Positions 1 through 7,727 of a stretch of 64,000 nt of DNA are shown piece after piece. The stretch is from the NCBI GenBank assembly GCA_964567755.1, contig CAZMNW010000047.1, positions 62,001 to 126,000 on the forward strand. The letters run 5' to 3'. Position 1 is the stretch's first letter. Each line of letters begins with the position of its first letter. The notes below the pieces were generated by a model. That model was not told where the DNA came from. It searched no databases and saw nothing but the letters and a program-made list of their open reading frames with translations. The position numbers were made by a program, and so were the translations under genes. The stretch comes from DASRJW01 sp964567755. Its GTDB lineage: Bacteria > Krumholzibacteriota > Krumholzibacteriia > G020349025.

Positions 1-745
1 CCTGCGTTCGCTGGGTGAACTCTCCGCCGCGATCGCGCACGAGGTGCGCAACCCGCTGCAGGGCATCTCGCTCACCCTTTCCAACCTGCGGCCGTACCTC
101 AAGCCGGGCGCCGAGCCTTACGTCGACGTGATGTTCCAGGAAATGGACCGCCTCGATTCCATCGTCGGCAACATCTTGAGCTTCGCCAGGCCCGCGCCGC
201 CGCAGCCGCGCCCGGTGTCGTTGCTGGAAGTCTTGAGCCGCGCGGTGGAACTGGCGGCGGAGCGCGCCAGCCTACGCCAGGTCACGCTCGCCGTCGAAAC
301 GCGCATCGACGATCCGGTCTGCGAGGTCGACGAAGGCCAGATCCTGCAAGTGGTGCTCAACCTGGTCATGAACGCCATCGACGCCTCGCCGCCGGCGGGC
401 AGGGTGCGCTTGCGACTGCGCTCCGTGGAGCAGCCCCTCGTGCCGCAGAGGGTCGCCACCGCCGGACACTGCCGCATCGAGGTGTGCGATCAAGGGTTGG
501 GCGTGGCCGAGGACGTCCGCCACAAGCTCTTCGACCCGTTCTTCACCACCAAGCCAGAGGGCACCGGTCTTGGCCTCGCCGTGAGCCAGAAGATCGTCGA
601 AGAGCACCACGGCGTGATCCATGTGGAACGCGACAGCGACGACGAAACGATCTTCGTTGTCGAGATCCCGCGCCGGTTCGTCGCCGCCTACGAGACGGTG
701 ACGCCGCGGGCGCGCACAAGGGAGGACGCCAGCGGATGCGGATGA
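1..745 (+). CDS. Sensor histidine kinase, C-terminal part (NtrB-like)
   Basis: This is the C-terminal kinase core of a sensor histidine kinase. Its N-terminus lies off the left edge, and the frame is open from base 2. The H-box AAIAHEVRNPLQGI begins around base 29 and carries the phospho-accepting His. The HATPase_c domain follows with an N-box (NLVMNAIDASP), a G1 box (DQGLGVAED), an F-box (FDPFFTTK) and a G2 box (GTGLGLAVS). The stop overlaps the start of the next gene, an NtrC-type regulator, so the pair is almost certainly a cognate two-component system whose kinase phosphorylates Asp53 of that regulator. The signal cannot be inferred because the sensory region is missing. The family call is firm; the NtrB-like label rests on the H-box style and the partner. 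Confidence 0.93.
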   Translation, partial: LRSLGELSAAIAHEVRNPLQGISLTLSNLRPYLKPGAEPYVDVMFQEMDRLDSIVGNILSFARPAPPQPRPVSLLEVLSRAVELAAERASLRQVTLAVETRIDDPVCEVDEGQILQVVLNLVMNAIDASPPAGRVRLRLRSVEQPLVPQRVATAGHCRIEVCDQGLGVAEDVRHKLFDPFFTTKPEGTGLGLAVSQKIVEEHHGVIHVERDSDDETIFVVEIPRRFVAAYETVTPRARTREDASGCG

Positions 746-2142
746 CGATCCTGATCATCGATGACGAGAAAACGATCCGCTGGTCCCTCGGCGAAGGACT
801 GCGCACCCACGGTTTCGACATTCTCGAAGCCGCCTCGGGCGAAGAGGGCCTGCAGCTCTTCGCCGACAAGTCACCGGATTGCGTTCTGCTCGACATGCGC
901 CTGCCGGGCATCGACGGCCTGGAAGTGTTGCGACGCATGCGCAAGGAGAACGCCGAGGCGCCCGTGGTCGTGATGACCGCGTACGGCGAGGTGGACAAGG
1001 CGGTGGAGGCGATGAAGCTCGGCAGTTACGACTTCGTCACCAAGCCGTTCATGATCGAAAAAATGAAGGTGACGATCGAGCACGCTCTGACGACGGTGCG
1101 CCTGCGCAGCCAGCTGCGCACCCTCGATCGCCACAACGGTGACGGGGAGGGCGGGTTCGTCGGCAAGAGCTCCGCCATGCAGGACGTGTTCCGCGTCGTA
1201 CGCAAGATCGGGCAGAGCAAGGCAACGACCGTGCTGATCACCGGCGAGAGTGGCACTGGCAAGGAGCTGGTCGCGCGCGCCATTCACGAGGCCTCGCACT
1301 GCGAGGGCCCGTTCGTCGAGATCAATTGCGGCGCCTTGCCCGAGCCGCTGCTCGAAAGCGAACTCTTTGGTCACGAGAAGGGTGCCTTCACCGACGCCAA
1401 GACGCGCAAGCGCGGCTTGGTCGAGGTCGCCGAAGGCGGCACGCTGTTCTTGGACGAGATCGGCGAGATGGGGCTGACCTTGCAAACACGGCTGTTGCGC
1501 GTCATCGAGAACAAGACGTTTCGGCGCGTCGGTGGTGTCGAAGACCTCGGGGTGCGGACGCGCATCGTGGCGGCCACGAACCGGAATCTGGAACAGGCGG
1601 TGGAGGAAGGGGCTTTCCGCAAGGATCTCTACTATCGCTTGAAGGTGATCCCGATCGCGTTGCCGCCATTGCGCGAGCGGCTCGGCGACGTCCCCCTCAT
1701 CGCCAATCATTTCATCGATCACTACAACCATGAGCTCAACAAGCACGTGCACAGGCTGGGCCCGGAGGTGACCAACATCCTGCAGAGCTACAGCTGGCAC
1801 GGCAACGTGCGCGAGCTCAAGAACGTCATCGAGCGCGCCATGCTCCTGGAAGCGGAAGACGAGATCCTGCCACACCATCTGCCAGTGGAGCTGGTGACGC
1901 CGAACACGCAGGTGGTGCGCCAGAGTGCCTCGGTGCTCGACGAGAGTTTCAAACCCACGAGCTTGCGAGTCATGGAATACTTTTTCATCACCCGAACGCT
2001 CGAGGCAACGAACGGCAACAAGTCGCAAGCGGCCAAACTCCTCGGCATCTCACGCCAGACCTTGCGAGAAAAGCTCAAGGGTTTTGAGGGCGCGCAGACC
2101 GGCGCCGCCCGCGTGGCGGAAGCGGCCCGCGTCGACCTCTAG
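736..2142 (+). CDS. Sigma54-dependent NtrC-family response regulator
   Basis: This is a 468-residue transcriptional activator with three domains. The receiver (about 1-120) has acidic Asp9/Asp10, phospho-acceptor Asp53 in LLDMRLPG and Lys103 in VTKPF. The AAA+ sigma54-interaction domain (about 140-375) has Walker A GESGTGKE near 170 and Walker B LFLDE near 237. The C-terminal Fis-type helix-turn-helix contains NKSQAAKLLGISRQTL. The sigma54-contact loop reads GAFTDA (216-221) instead of the usual GAFTGA. The start ATG at 736 overlaps the kinase stop by ten bases and places the receiver in register; ATG 742 is an alternative. The cognate kinase is the upstream gene. Its likely target is a sigma54 promoter, and a good candidate lies at 2446, before the next activator gene. 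Confidence 0.95.
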   Translation: MRMTILIIDDEKTIRWSLGEGLRTHGFDILEAASGEEGLQLFADKSPDCVLLDMRLPGIDGLEVLRRMRKENAEAPVVVMTAYGEVDKAVEAMKLGSYDFVTKPFMIEKMKVTIEHALTTVRLRSQLRTLDRHNGDGEGGFVGKSSAMQDVFRVVRKIGQSKATTVLITGESGTGKELVARAIHEASHCEGPFVEINCGALPEPLLESELFGHEKGAFTDAKTRKRGLVEVAEGGTLFLDEIGEMGLTLQTRLLRVIENKTFRRVGGVEDLGVRTRIVAATNRNLEQAVEEGAFRKDLYYRLKVIPIALPPLRERLGDVPLIANHFIDHYNHELNKHVHRLGPEVTNILQSYSWHGNVRELKNVIERAMLLEAEDEILPHHLPVELVTPNTQVVRQSASVLDESFKPTSLRVMEYFFITRTLEATNGNKSQAAKLLGISRQTLREKLKGFEGAQTGAARVAEAARVDL

Positions 2143-2220
2143 ACGGTTCCCCCCGGGGGACTGCTTGCCGCATGCCTTGCGACAACAGCCCCCTAAATCT
2201 GCAGCTGCTGCTTCGTGCCC

Positions 2221-2250
2221 GCCCCGGGTCCCGTTCGCGGGACCCGGGGC
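2221..2250 (+). terminator. Perfect 13-bp hairpin with TTCG loop
   Basis: GCCCCGGGTCCCG and CGGGACCCGGGGC are exact inverted copies around a TTCG tetraloop, about 80 bases after the regulator stop codon. In RNA this would be an extremely stable UUCG hairpin, fitting transcript termination or 3'-end protection. No T-run follows, so it is not a textbook intrinsic terminator. As DNA it is also a 30-bp dyad about 200 bp upstream of the sigma54 promoter at 2446, a position where activator proteins often bind, so an enhancer role is the alternative. Confidence 0.6.
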
Positions 2251-2445
2251 CTGCCTGCGCTCGATGGTTGCACGAGTGTGGACGCACTTCCAGACCGCGC
2301 GCCGTTTGCGCGCGCACGATCCCAAGCGGTGACCCGGCAGGAGCGTCCAGTTCTCGACCGCTCGCGATCGTTGTCTGGCGTGCGCTGCGGGCGCCGCGGT
2401 CGCTGCCGCCGATTCCCGCCGTTCGTGCGCACGCCATGCTTTGCG

Positions 2446-2461
2446 TGGCATGTGAGTTGCC
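2446..2461 (+). promoter_or_regulatory. Sigma54 (-24/-12) promoter
   Basis: TGGCAT, five bases, then TTGCC matches the RpoN consensus TGGCAC-N5-TTGCW with one change in each box. The invariant GG (2447-2448) and GC (2459-2460) have the required 12-base offset. It lies about 60 bases upstream of the next activator gene, in a 377-base gap that otherwise holds only the dyad at 2221. The surrounding genes are sigma54 activators, so a regulatory cascade is plausible. Transcription from it is an inference. Confidence 0.65.
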
Positions 2462-2519
2462 GTTCGCGGTTCCGCAGCACATCGCATCGCCCGGTTTCCC
2501 CCTTGGCTCGGGAGGCAGC

Positions 2520-4004
2520 GTGTCCACGATGTCCCGATCCTCCGAACGGACTGCCGAGCGCGGCTGGCGGCTGCTCGTCGTCGACGACCACGCCTCCATT
2601 CGGGAGCTGCTCGCGAGCTGGGCGCGTGATCGCGGCCACGACGCGAGCGCCGCCGCCGACGCGCAGGAAGCACTCGACGAGCTGCAGCGTCACCGCTACG
2701 ACCTCGTCATTGCGGACATGCGCATGCCCGGGCTCTCGGGTCTCGAACTGTTGCAGCGGCTGCCGAACGCTCCGCGTCCACCTGCAGTGGTGCTCATCAC
2801 TGCTTTTGGCTCGGTCCCGGAAGCCGTCCAGGCCTTCCATGCAGGTGCTCTCGATTACGTCACCAAGCCGTTCAACGTCGAGGATCTCTTCCGCCGCATC
2901 GAGTCGCGTCTCGGCAAGAGCGTGCCTGCGGCCGCGAGCCTGGTGCCCGTCGCCGTCTCCTCACTCGTCGACTCGTCCGGCCGCACCGGCTCGCCCTGCG
3001 TCGGGGCCGGGTCGCGCCGGCTCGAGCCCGCGTCCGGCATCCTGCGCGGCTCTCCAGACAATCTGAAACCTTTGTACGACCTGCTCGATCAGGTGGCGCC
3101 GTCGCGCTGCACCGTGTTCATCAGCGGCCCCTCCGGTGTCGGCAAGGAGCTCGTGGCCTCCGAGCTGCACGCACGCAGCCCGCGCTCGCACCGCACCTTT
3201 GTCCGCGTCAACTGTCCGGCGATTCCGAAGGAGCTGCAGGAAAGCGAGCTGTTCGGGCACGAGAAGGGCGCCTTCACCGGCGCCATGCGCCGTCAGGAAG
3301 GGAAGTTCTTCCACGCCAACGGTGGCACCATCCTCTTGGACGAGATCTCCGAAACATCGCTCGCCTTCCAGTCGAAGTTGTTGCGTGTGTTGCAGGAACG
3401 CGAGTACGAGCGCGTCGGCGGCAACGAGATCATCCGGCTCGACGTGCGTTTGGTGGCGACGACGAACCGCAACATGGCGGACCTGGTGGCGAAAGGGCTG
3501 TTCCGCGAGGACCTCTTCTATCGTCTGAATGTGGTTCCCATCGAGATCCCGCCGCTCCGCCAGCGTCGCGAGGATATCCCGTACCTCGTGCGTTTTTTCG
3601 TCGATCGCTTCTGCGAGGAGAATCGCAAGGGCCCGTTGCCTCTCGAACCCGAGGCGCTCGACGCGTTGCTGCGGCGCGCCTGGGCCGGCAACGTGCGGCA
3701 GCTGCAGAATGTCTGCGAACGCGCCGTGGTTCTCAAACGCGGCGGCGACACGCTCGAACTGCGCGACTTCTTCCTCGATCTCGAGATCGATACGCCGCGG
3801 GCGCAAGCGCCGGAAACGACGCTGTGCGGCATGGAACGTGACCTCATCCTGCGCACACTGCAGACGACGCGAGCCAACCGCACCGAGGCCGCGCGCCGGC
3901 TCGGCATCAGTGTCCGCACGCTGCGCAACAAGCTGAACGAGTACCGCTCCCAGGGAATCGACGTCGAAGCCGTGCTCGAGGCCGCATCCACGACAGGGGC
4001 GTGA
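2520..4004 (+). CDS. Second sigma54-dependent response regulator
   Basis: This activator of about 494 residues has a receiver (paired Asp in LLVVDDHASIR, phospho-acceptor Asp about 66 in VIADMRMPG, Lys in DYVTKPF), then a linker of about 60 residues rich in Ser, Pro and Ala. The AAA+ domain follows with Walker A GPSGVGKE, an intact GAFTGA loop and Walker B ILLDE. A Fis-like helix-turn-helix with RTEAARRLGISVRTL closes the protein. GTG 2520 was chosen because GGGAGG at 2510-2515 lies just before it; ATG 2529 is nearly as likely. No kinase gene adjoins it, so it may be driven by the upstream kinase or an orphan. A -24/-12 promoter at 2446 suggests it is itself sigma54-controlled. The stop overlaps the next start by four bases. 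Confidence 0.94.
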   Translation: MSTMSRSSERTAERGWRLLVVDDHASIRELLASWARDRGHDASAAADAQEALDELQRHRYDLVIADMRMPGLSGLELLQRLPNAPRPPAVVLITAFGSVPEAVQAFHAGALDYVTKPFNVEDLFRRIESRLGKSVPAAASLVPVAVSSLVDSSGRTGSPCVGAGSRRLEPASGILRGSPDNLKPLYDLLDQVAPSRCTVFISGPSGVGKELVASELHARSPRSHRTFVRVNCPAIPKELQESELFGHEKGAFTGAMRRQEGKFFHANGGTILLDEISETSLAFQSKLLRVLQEREYERVGGNEIIRLDVRLVATTNRNMADLVAKGLFREDLFYRLNVVPIEIPPLRQRREDIPYLVRFFVDRFCEENRKGPLPLEPEALDALLRRAWAGNVRQLQNVCERAVVLKRGGDTLELRDFFLDLEIDTPRAQAPETTLCGMERDLILRTLQTTRANRTEAARRLGISVRTLRNKLNEYRSQGIDVEAVLEAASTTGA

Positions 4005-4840
4005 CCGTGGTGGGCTGGACCGAAGTGCCGCTCGAGTCGACGCCGGATCCATTCGTCGGAGCGCCGCGGCCTTTGACCTCAGGGCTGGACGCCGGCTGGT
4101 TGCTCGAAGGCACGCGCAGCGAATCGGAGCCATCCGGGGCGCGCTTCGAATCGCCGCGCGGGCGGTCGCGCCTGCACTGGCCACGGCGGTCGAGCGCACC
4201 GGGGCAGAATCCCCGTCCGCTCGGTGTGTCGCTGCAACCATGGCCGGTCCATGATTGGCTGGAGGTGTGCGGCCCGCATCTGTTCGCGGGGGCGACTGGA
4301 GCCGGCAAGACCACGTTGGTGATGAGCGTCGCGCAGGCGCTCGTGCGGCGCGGCAAGCGCGTGCAGGTCGTCTCGTTGCTCACGCCCGAGCCAGCGCGGC
4401 GAACGGCGGTCACGTGGCTCGCCGCCGAAGCGGGAGTGCGCGTCACCTTTGCCGACGATCGCGCCACACTGGACGCAGTGCTGGCCAGCACCGCTTCGCT
4501 GGATGCCTTGCTCTTCGACACCCCGTGCCTGCTCGGCACGCACACGCTCCTGCAGGCTCTCCTCCAACATTCTTTCCTCCGTCATCCTCGCACCGTGTTG
4601 CACCTGTGCCTGTCGTTCGTGCACAGTGAGGCAACGCAAAAGCGAGTGCTGCGGCTGGCGGCGCCGCTCTTTTTCGATTGCATCGCCGTGTCGCACTTGG
4701 ACCTGGCGGATGGCACCGATGTCTGGGTGCCCCCCTCGGCATCGGCTCCATGCCGATTGTCGTTCACCCGTTCGAGCCCAGATCCTGGTGTTGCACCCTC
4801 GCTGGTCGGGCCACACGCGCGCGCGGCGTTTCCGGCCTGA
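4001..4840 (+). CDS. Degenerate FlhF/SRP-like P-loop GTPase
   Basis: This 279-residue protein has a low-complexity N-terminal 85 residues and one P-loop domain. Walker A is GATGAGKTT (97-105). The rest follows the SRP54/FtsY/FlhF order: a Thr-Pro-x-x-x-Arg-Arg-x-Ala stretch (128-136) where those GTPases have DTYRxAA; DTPC (173-176) where they have DTAG; and SHLD (231-234) where they have TKLD. The FlhF-type assignment is my inference from this spacing; no family name is certain. The changed G3 and G4 motifs suggest weakened GTP specificity or hydrolysis. GTG 4001 overlaps the upstream activator stop, giving translational coupling. FlhF proteins help place polar flagella and often sit beside sigma54 activators, but no flagellar gene is visible here. 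Confidence 0.7.
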   Translation: MTVVGWTEVPLESTPDPFVGAPRPLTSGLDAGWLLEGTRSESEPSGARFESPRGRSRLHWPRRSSAPGQNPRPLGVSLQPWPVHDWLEVCGPHLFAGATGAGKTTLVMSVAQALVRRGKRVQVVSLLTPEPARRTAVTWLAAEAGVRVTFADDRATLDAVLASTASLDALLFDTPCLLGTHTLLQALLQHSFLRHPRTVLHLCLSFVHSEATQKRVLRLAAPLFFDCIAVSHLDLADGTDVWVPPSASAPCRLSFTRSSPDPGVAPSLVGPHARAAFPA

Positions 4841-4862
4841 ACCCAGTGCAGCAGAGCGGCAG

Positions 4863-4890
4863 TTGACGGCGGGTGCGACGGTGCTAAGCT
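4863..4890 (+). promoter_or_regulatory. Sigma70-type promoter for third activator
   Basis: TTGACG at 4863-4868 and TAAGCT at 4885-4890 are separated by 16 bases, in the short gap after the GTPase gene and 48 bases before the next ATG. The same TAAGCT -10 sequence recurs upstream of proS. Confidence 0.5.
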
Positions 4891-4937
4891 CGGGTTCTTG
4901 GGTCCCACGTGGCCTTCGGCAAGGAACCTCGGAGCGC

Positions 4938-6386
4938 ATGGCTGCAACTCTCCTCGTGGTCGCGACCCCCACCACCTTCGCCTCGCTGTTCGAACCACGT
5001 CCCGCGGACTGGCCCGCCGACATTCGCCCGGTGACGAGCGCTGCCGACGCCGTGCGCGCGGTCGAAGCCGATGCCGACTGTTGGCTCGTGGTGGTGGAGC
5101 GCGATCTCGAGCCGCAACTTGGCCGCTTGGTGCACCGCTTGCGTCGCACCCGACCCGGGCTCGAGATCGTCTTGCTCGGCCCGGCGGTGAGCCCGTCGGT
5201 GCGCGCCGAGCTTCAGGTTCTCGGCGTCGACCTGCTCGACCGGGGCGCGCCGAAGGTCGAAATCCATCACGAGCTGCGCCGGCGCTTGACGCGGCTCGCG
5301 CTCCAGCGTCAAGCCGGAATCTTAGGGCGCAGCCGGCGCATCCAAGAGGTCGTCGAAACGATCTTGCAGATCGGCCCGACGGACATTCCGGTGCTGGTCA
5401 CGGGGCCGAGCGGCGCCGGCAAGGAGCTGGTGGCGCGCGCTCTGTACATGGTGAGCCGTCGGCGCGAACAAGCCTTCGTCGCCCTCAACGTTGGCGCACT
5501 CGCCGAAACCGTGCTCGAAAGCGAGCTGTTCGGCCACGAAAAGGGCGCATTCACTGGCGCTGCGACGCGCAAAGTTGGGGTCTTCGAGCACGCCGACGGC
5601 GGCACTCTCTTCCTCGACGAAGTCGGCGAAATGTCCGCCGGCATGCAGGTGCGATTGTTGCGGGCGCTGGAAAGTGGCGAGATCACGCCGGTGGGAAGCA
5701 TGCGCAGCCGGCGCGTCGACGTGCGCATCATCGCCGCCACCAACCGCCGCTTGGAAGACGCGGTGCGCCGTGGCACGTTTCGCGAGGATCTCTACTACCG
5801 GCTCAAGGTCGTCCTCGTCGAGCTGCCGAGTCTCGCCGAAAGGCGTGAGGATCTCCACGAGCTCATCAGCCATTTTCTCGCCGAATCGGCACGCCAATAT
5901 GGTACGAGGGTGCAGTCGATTGCAGACGGTGCGCTGCGTGCGTTGCAGGACTACGCGTGGCCAGGCAACGTGCGCGAGCTGCGCAACGTCGTGTTCCGCA
6001 TGGCGGTGTTGGCGCGCGGCCCGCGGCTCGAGGAAAGTGATTTGCCGGAAGAGATTCGCCAACCCGAGGCGGCGGCGATGCTCCCAGTGCCCGTGCATCG
6101 CTCGAGCGAGCAGGCCGAGCGCGAGATCCTGTTGCAATCGTTGCTGGCGCTCCGGCGCGACCTGCAAGAAGTGCTACGCCTGCTGCGCAGCAGGGATGGC
6201 GGTCCGAGCGCGGTCGTCCTCGAGCCGGACCCTCCGGTGCCGCCCCAGAACCTGCGCGATGGCGAAATCCACCTGATCCGCACAGCGCTCGAGGTCGCGG
6301 GCGGCAACCGCCGAGCCGCGGCGAAAATCTTGGGATTAGGCGAACGCACGCTGTACCGCAAGCTCAAGGAATACAACCTGTCGTGA
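4938..6386 (+). CDS. Sigma54 activator with pseudo-receiver (FleQ-like layout)
   Basis: The protein has 482 residues. Residues 1-115 look like a receiver fold that has lost its chemistry: there is no Asp pair after the first strand, Glu54 (WLVVVERDL) occupies the phospho-acceptor position, and the switch Lys is not apparent. The AAA+ domain is intact: Walker A GPSGAGKE near 156, GAFTGA at 203-208, Walker B LFLDE. A Fis-type helix-turn-helix (GGNRRAAAKILGLGERTL) ends the protein. ATG 4938 follows GGAG closely. A pseudo-receiver plus active AAA+ resembles FleQ/FlrA-type activators controlled by ligand or partner rather than by phosphorylation. The neighbouring FlhF-like GTPase fits that comparison, but the target genes are unknown. 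Confidence 0.9.
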   Translation: MAATLLVVATPTTFASLFEPRPADWPADIRPVTSAADAVRAVEADADCWLVVVERDLEPQLGRLVHRLRRTRPGLEIVLLGPAVSPSVRAELQVLGVDLLDRGAPKVEIHHELRRRLTRLALQRQAGILGRSRRIQEVVETILQIGPTDIPVLVTGPSGAGKELVARALYMVSRRREQAFVALNVGALAETVLESELFGHEKGAFTGAATRKVGVFEHADGGTLFLDEVGEMSAGMQVRLLRALESGEITPVGSMRSRRVDVRIIAATNRRLEDAVRRGTFREDLYYRLKVVLVELPSLAERREDLHELISHFLAESARQYGTRVQSIADGALRALQDYAWPGNVRELRNVVFRMAVLARGPRLEESDLPEEIRQPEAAAMLPVPVHRSSEQAEREILLQSLLALRRDLQEVLRLLRSRDGGPSAVVLEPDPPVPPQNLRDGEIHLIRTALEVAGGNRRAAAKILGLGERTLYRKLKEYNLS

Positions 6387-6434
6387 GTGGCAATGCTTGC
6401 GCATGGAACCAGGGCCATGCACCTTGAGAAGCGA

Positions 6435-6453
6435 GTGCGAGGAACTCTCGCAC
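6435..6453 (+). terminator. Hairpin after third activator gene
   Basis: GTGCGAG and CTCGCAC form a perfect 7-bp stem with loop GAACT, about 50 bases past the stop codon at 6384-6386. No T-run follows, so termination would need a helper or the hairpin may only protect the 3' end. Confidence 0.4.
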
Positions 6454-6517
6454 CTGCGGCAGGACGGATGGGCAGCACAGGTCAAGGGAGGCCTCCGGTG
6501 GCAACGCGAGCCCCGGC

Positions 6518-6547
6518 TTGTGGTTTGCAGGCGCCCTTCTTTATAAT
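6518..6547 (+). promoter_or_regulatory. Sigma70-type promoter for PorV-like gene
   Basis: TTGTGG (6518-6523), an 18-base spacer and a consensus TATAAT (6542-6547) lie 62 bases upstream of the GTG at 6610. This is the best -10 box in the window, suggesting strong constitutive expression of the outer-membrane protein. Confidence 0.65.
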
Positions 6548-6609
6548 GTCCGGGCCTGCCTGTTCCCACACCCGGTCCTGCCCCCCAAGATCCCGCGGAG
6601 GCTGCACGC

Positions 6610-7620
6610 GTGCGACCCGTTAAGCTCTTCTGGGGCATCTGTCTCGGGCTCCTCCTGGGCGCTCCAGCGCAGGCCGACAAGTTCTCCGGCGCCTTTCTCG
6701 AGGGCGGGGCGGGCGCCCGTGCGCTCGGCATGGGCGGCGCCTTCACCGCCATCGCCGACGACGCGAGCGGCATCTACTGGAACCCGGCCGGCCTCGCCAG
6801 CACCGATCGGCACGAGCTGCTGCTGAGTCACGAATTCCGCTTCGGCGACCTGCTCGACTACTCTTTCCTGGGCGGCATTTACCAGGTGCGGCAGCGGCAG
6901 GGGCGCTTCGGACTCGGCATCATCCGGCTCGGGATCGACAACATCGCCTTCACCGACTCGAGCCTGTGGACCGACACCAATGGCAATGGCGAGATCGATC
7001 CGAACGAATTCTCCTACGACGAGCAGGAAGACATCGACAAGATCCGCTTCGAGAATGACGCCGAGTACGCCATTTTCTTGTCCTATGCGCAGCCGGTCAA
7101 GAGCTGGCAGCTCGGCGGCTCGCTCAAGTTCATCACCCAGTCGGTGGGCGACTTCTCGAGCTTCGGCCTCGGCGTCGATTTTGGCGTGCTCCGCCGCGGC
7201 GTGTGGCGCGCGCTCGATGTCGGCCTTGCCGTCCACGACTTGACCGGCACGTATCTGTCCTGGTCCACCGGGCGCAAGGAGACCATCGTCCCGGTGCCGA
7301 CTCTCGGCCTCGCCTACGGGCTCGATTCGCAGGCGCTGCGTGGCGCCTTCCTGTTCTCGGCCGACATGGGGATGCACTTCGACGATCGACGCGGCGCCGA
7401 CCAGTTCTGGAGCGGGTCGACGTCCATCAACCTCAACTGGGGTCTGGAATTCAATATGCAGAATCGTCTGGCGCTGCGCTTCGGTCTCCAGGAGGAGTCT
7501 TTCCAGGCGGGCGCCGGATTCGCCGCCGGGCCCGTGCGCTTCGATTATGGCGTCATTCCTGACCCGCGCAACGACCTCGGCGTCTCGCAGCGCTTGTCGT
7601 TGCGTTATGTCGGCCCCTGA
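6610..7620 (+). CDS. PorV/PorQ-like (FadL-type) outer-membrane beta-barrel protein
   Basis: This 336-residue protein has a signal peptide (about 1-22, ending GAPAQA). The conserved N-terminal hallmark of the PorV/PorQ/UPF0164 group follows: an ARALGMGGAFTAIADD stretch and YWNPAGLA. Alternating beta-strands run to the C-terminus. Residues 122-133 (DTNGNGEIDPNE) look like an EF-hand-type calcium loop inserted between strands, which is unusual for the family. GTG 6610 follows GGAGG by about nine bases. PorV-type proteins act in outer-membrane transport or as type IX secretion attachment proteins; which applies here cannot be told, although several secreted proteins in this window carry FlgD/T9SS-like C-terminal domains. 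It is probably a single-gene unit with its own promoter. Confidence 0.82.
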   Translation: MRPVKLFWGICLGLLLGAPAQADKFSGAFLEGGAGARALGMGGAFTAIADDASGIYWNPAGLASTDRHELLLSHEFRFGDLLDYSFLGGIYQVRQRQGRFGLGIIRLGIDNIAFTDSSLWTDTNGNGEIDPNEFSYDEQEDIDKIRFENDAEYAIFLSYAQPVKSWQLGGSLKFITQSVGDFSSFGLGVDFGVLRRGVWRALDVGLAVHDLTGTYLSWSTGRKETIVPVPTLGLAYGLDSQALRGAFLFSADMGMHFDDRRGADQFWSGSTSINLNWGLEFNMQNRLALRFGLQEESFQAGAGFAAGPVRFDYGVIPDPRNDLGVSQRLSLRYVGP

Positions 7621-7642
7621 GCGCCACCGCTCGCAATCGCGT

Positions 7643-7672
7643 TTGACACCTCTGGCATCCAGCTCCTAGGGT
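7643..7672 (+). promoter_or_regulatory. Sigma70-type promoter for the glg pair
   Basis: A consensus TTGACA (7643-7648) is followed after 18 bases by TAGGGT (7667-7672), 56 bases upstream of the first glgC start. The -10 box is weak (T, A and final T match). Confidence 0.45.
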
Positions 7673-7727
7673 TCATCGGTCCGTACCACACCGGACTGGC
7701 TGCGTTGGCGGACGGAGGGGTCTGCGC

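Noticed and set aside
6388..6400. Second sigma54 promoter (TGGCAATGCTTGC)
   Set aside because: The GG and GC elements are two bases too close together; the spacing is invariant in known -24/-12 promoters.
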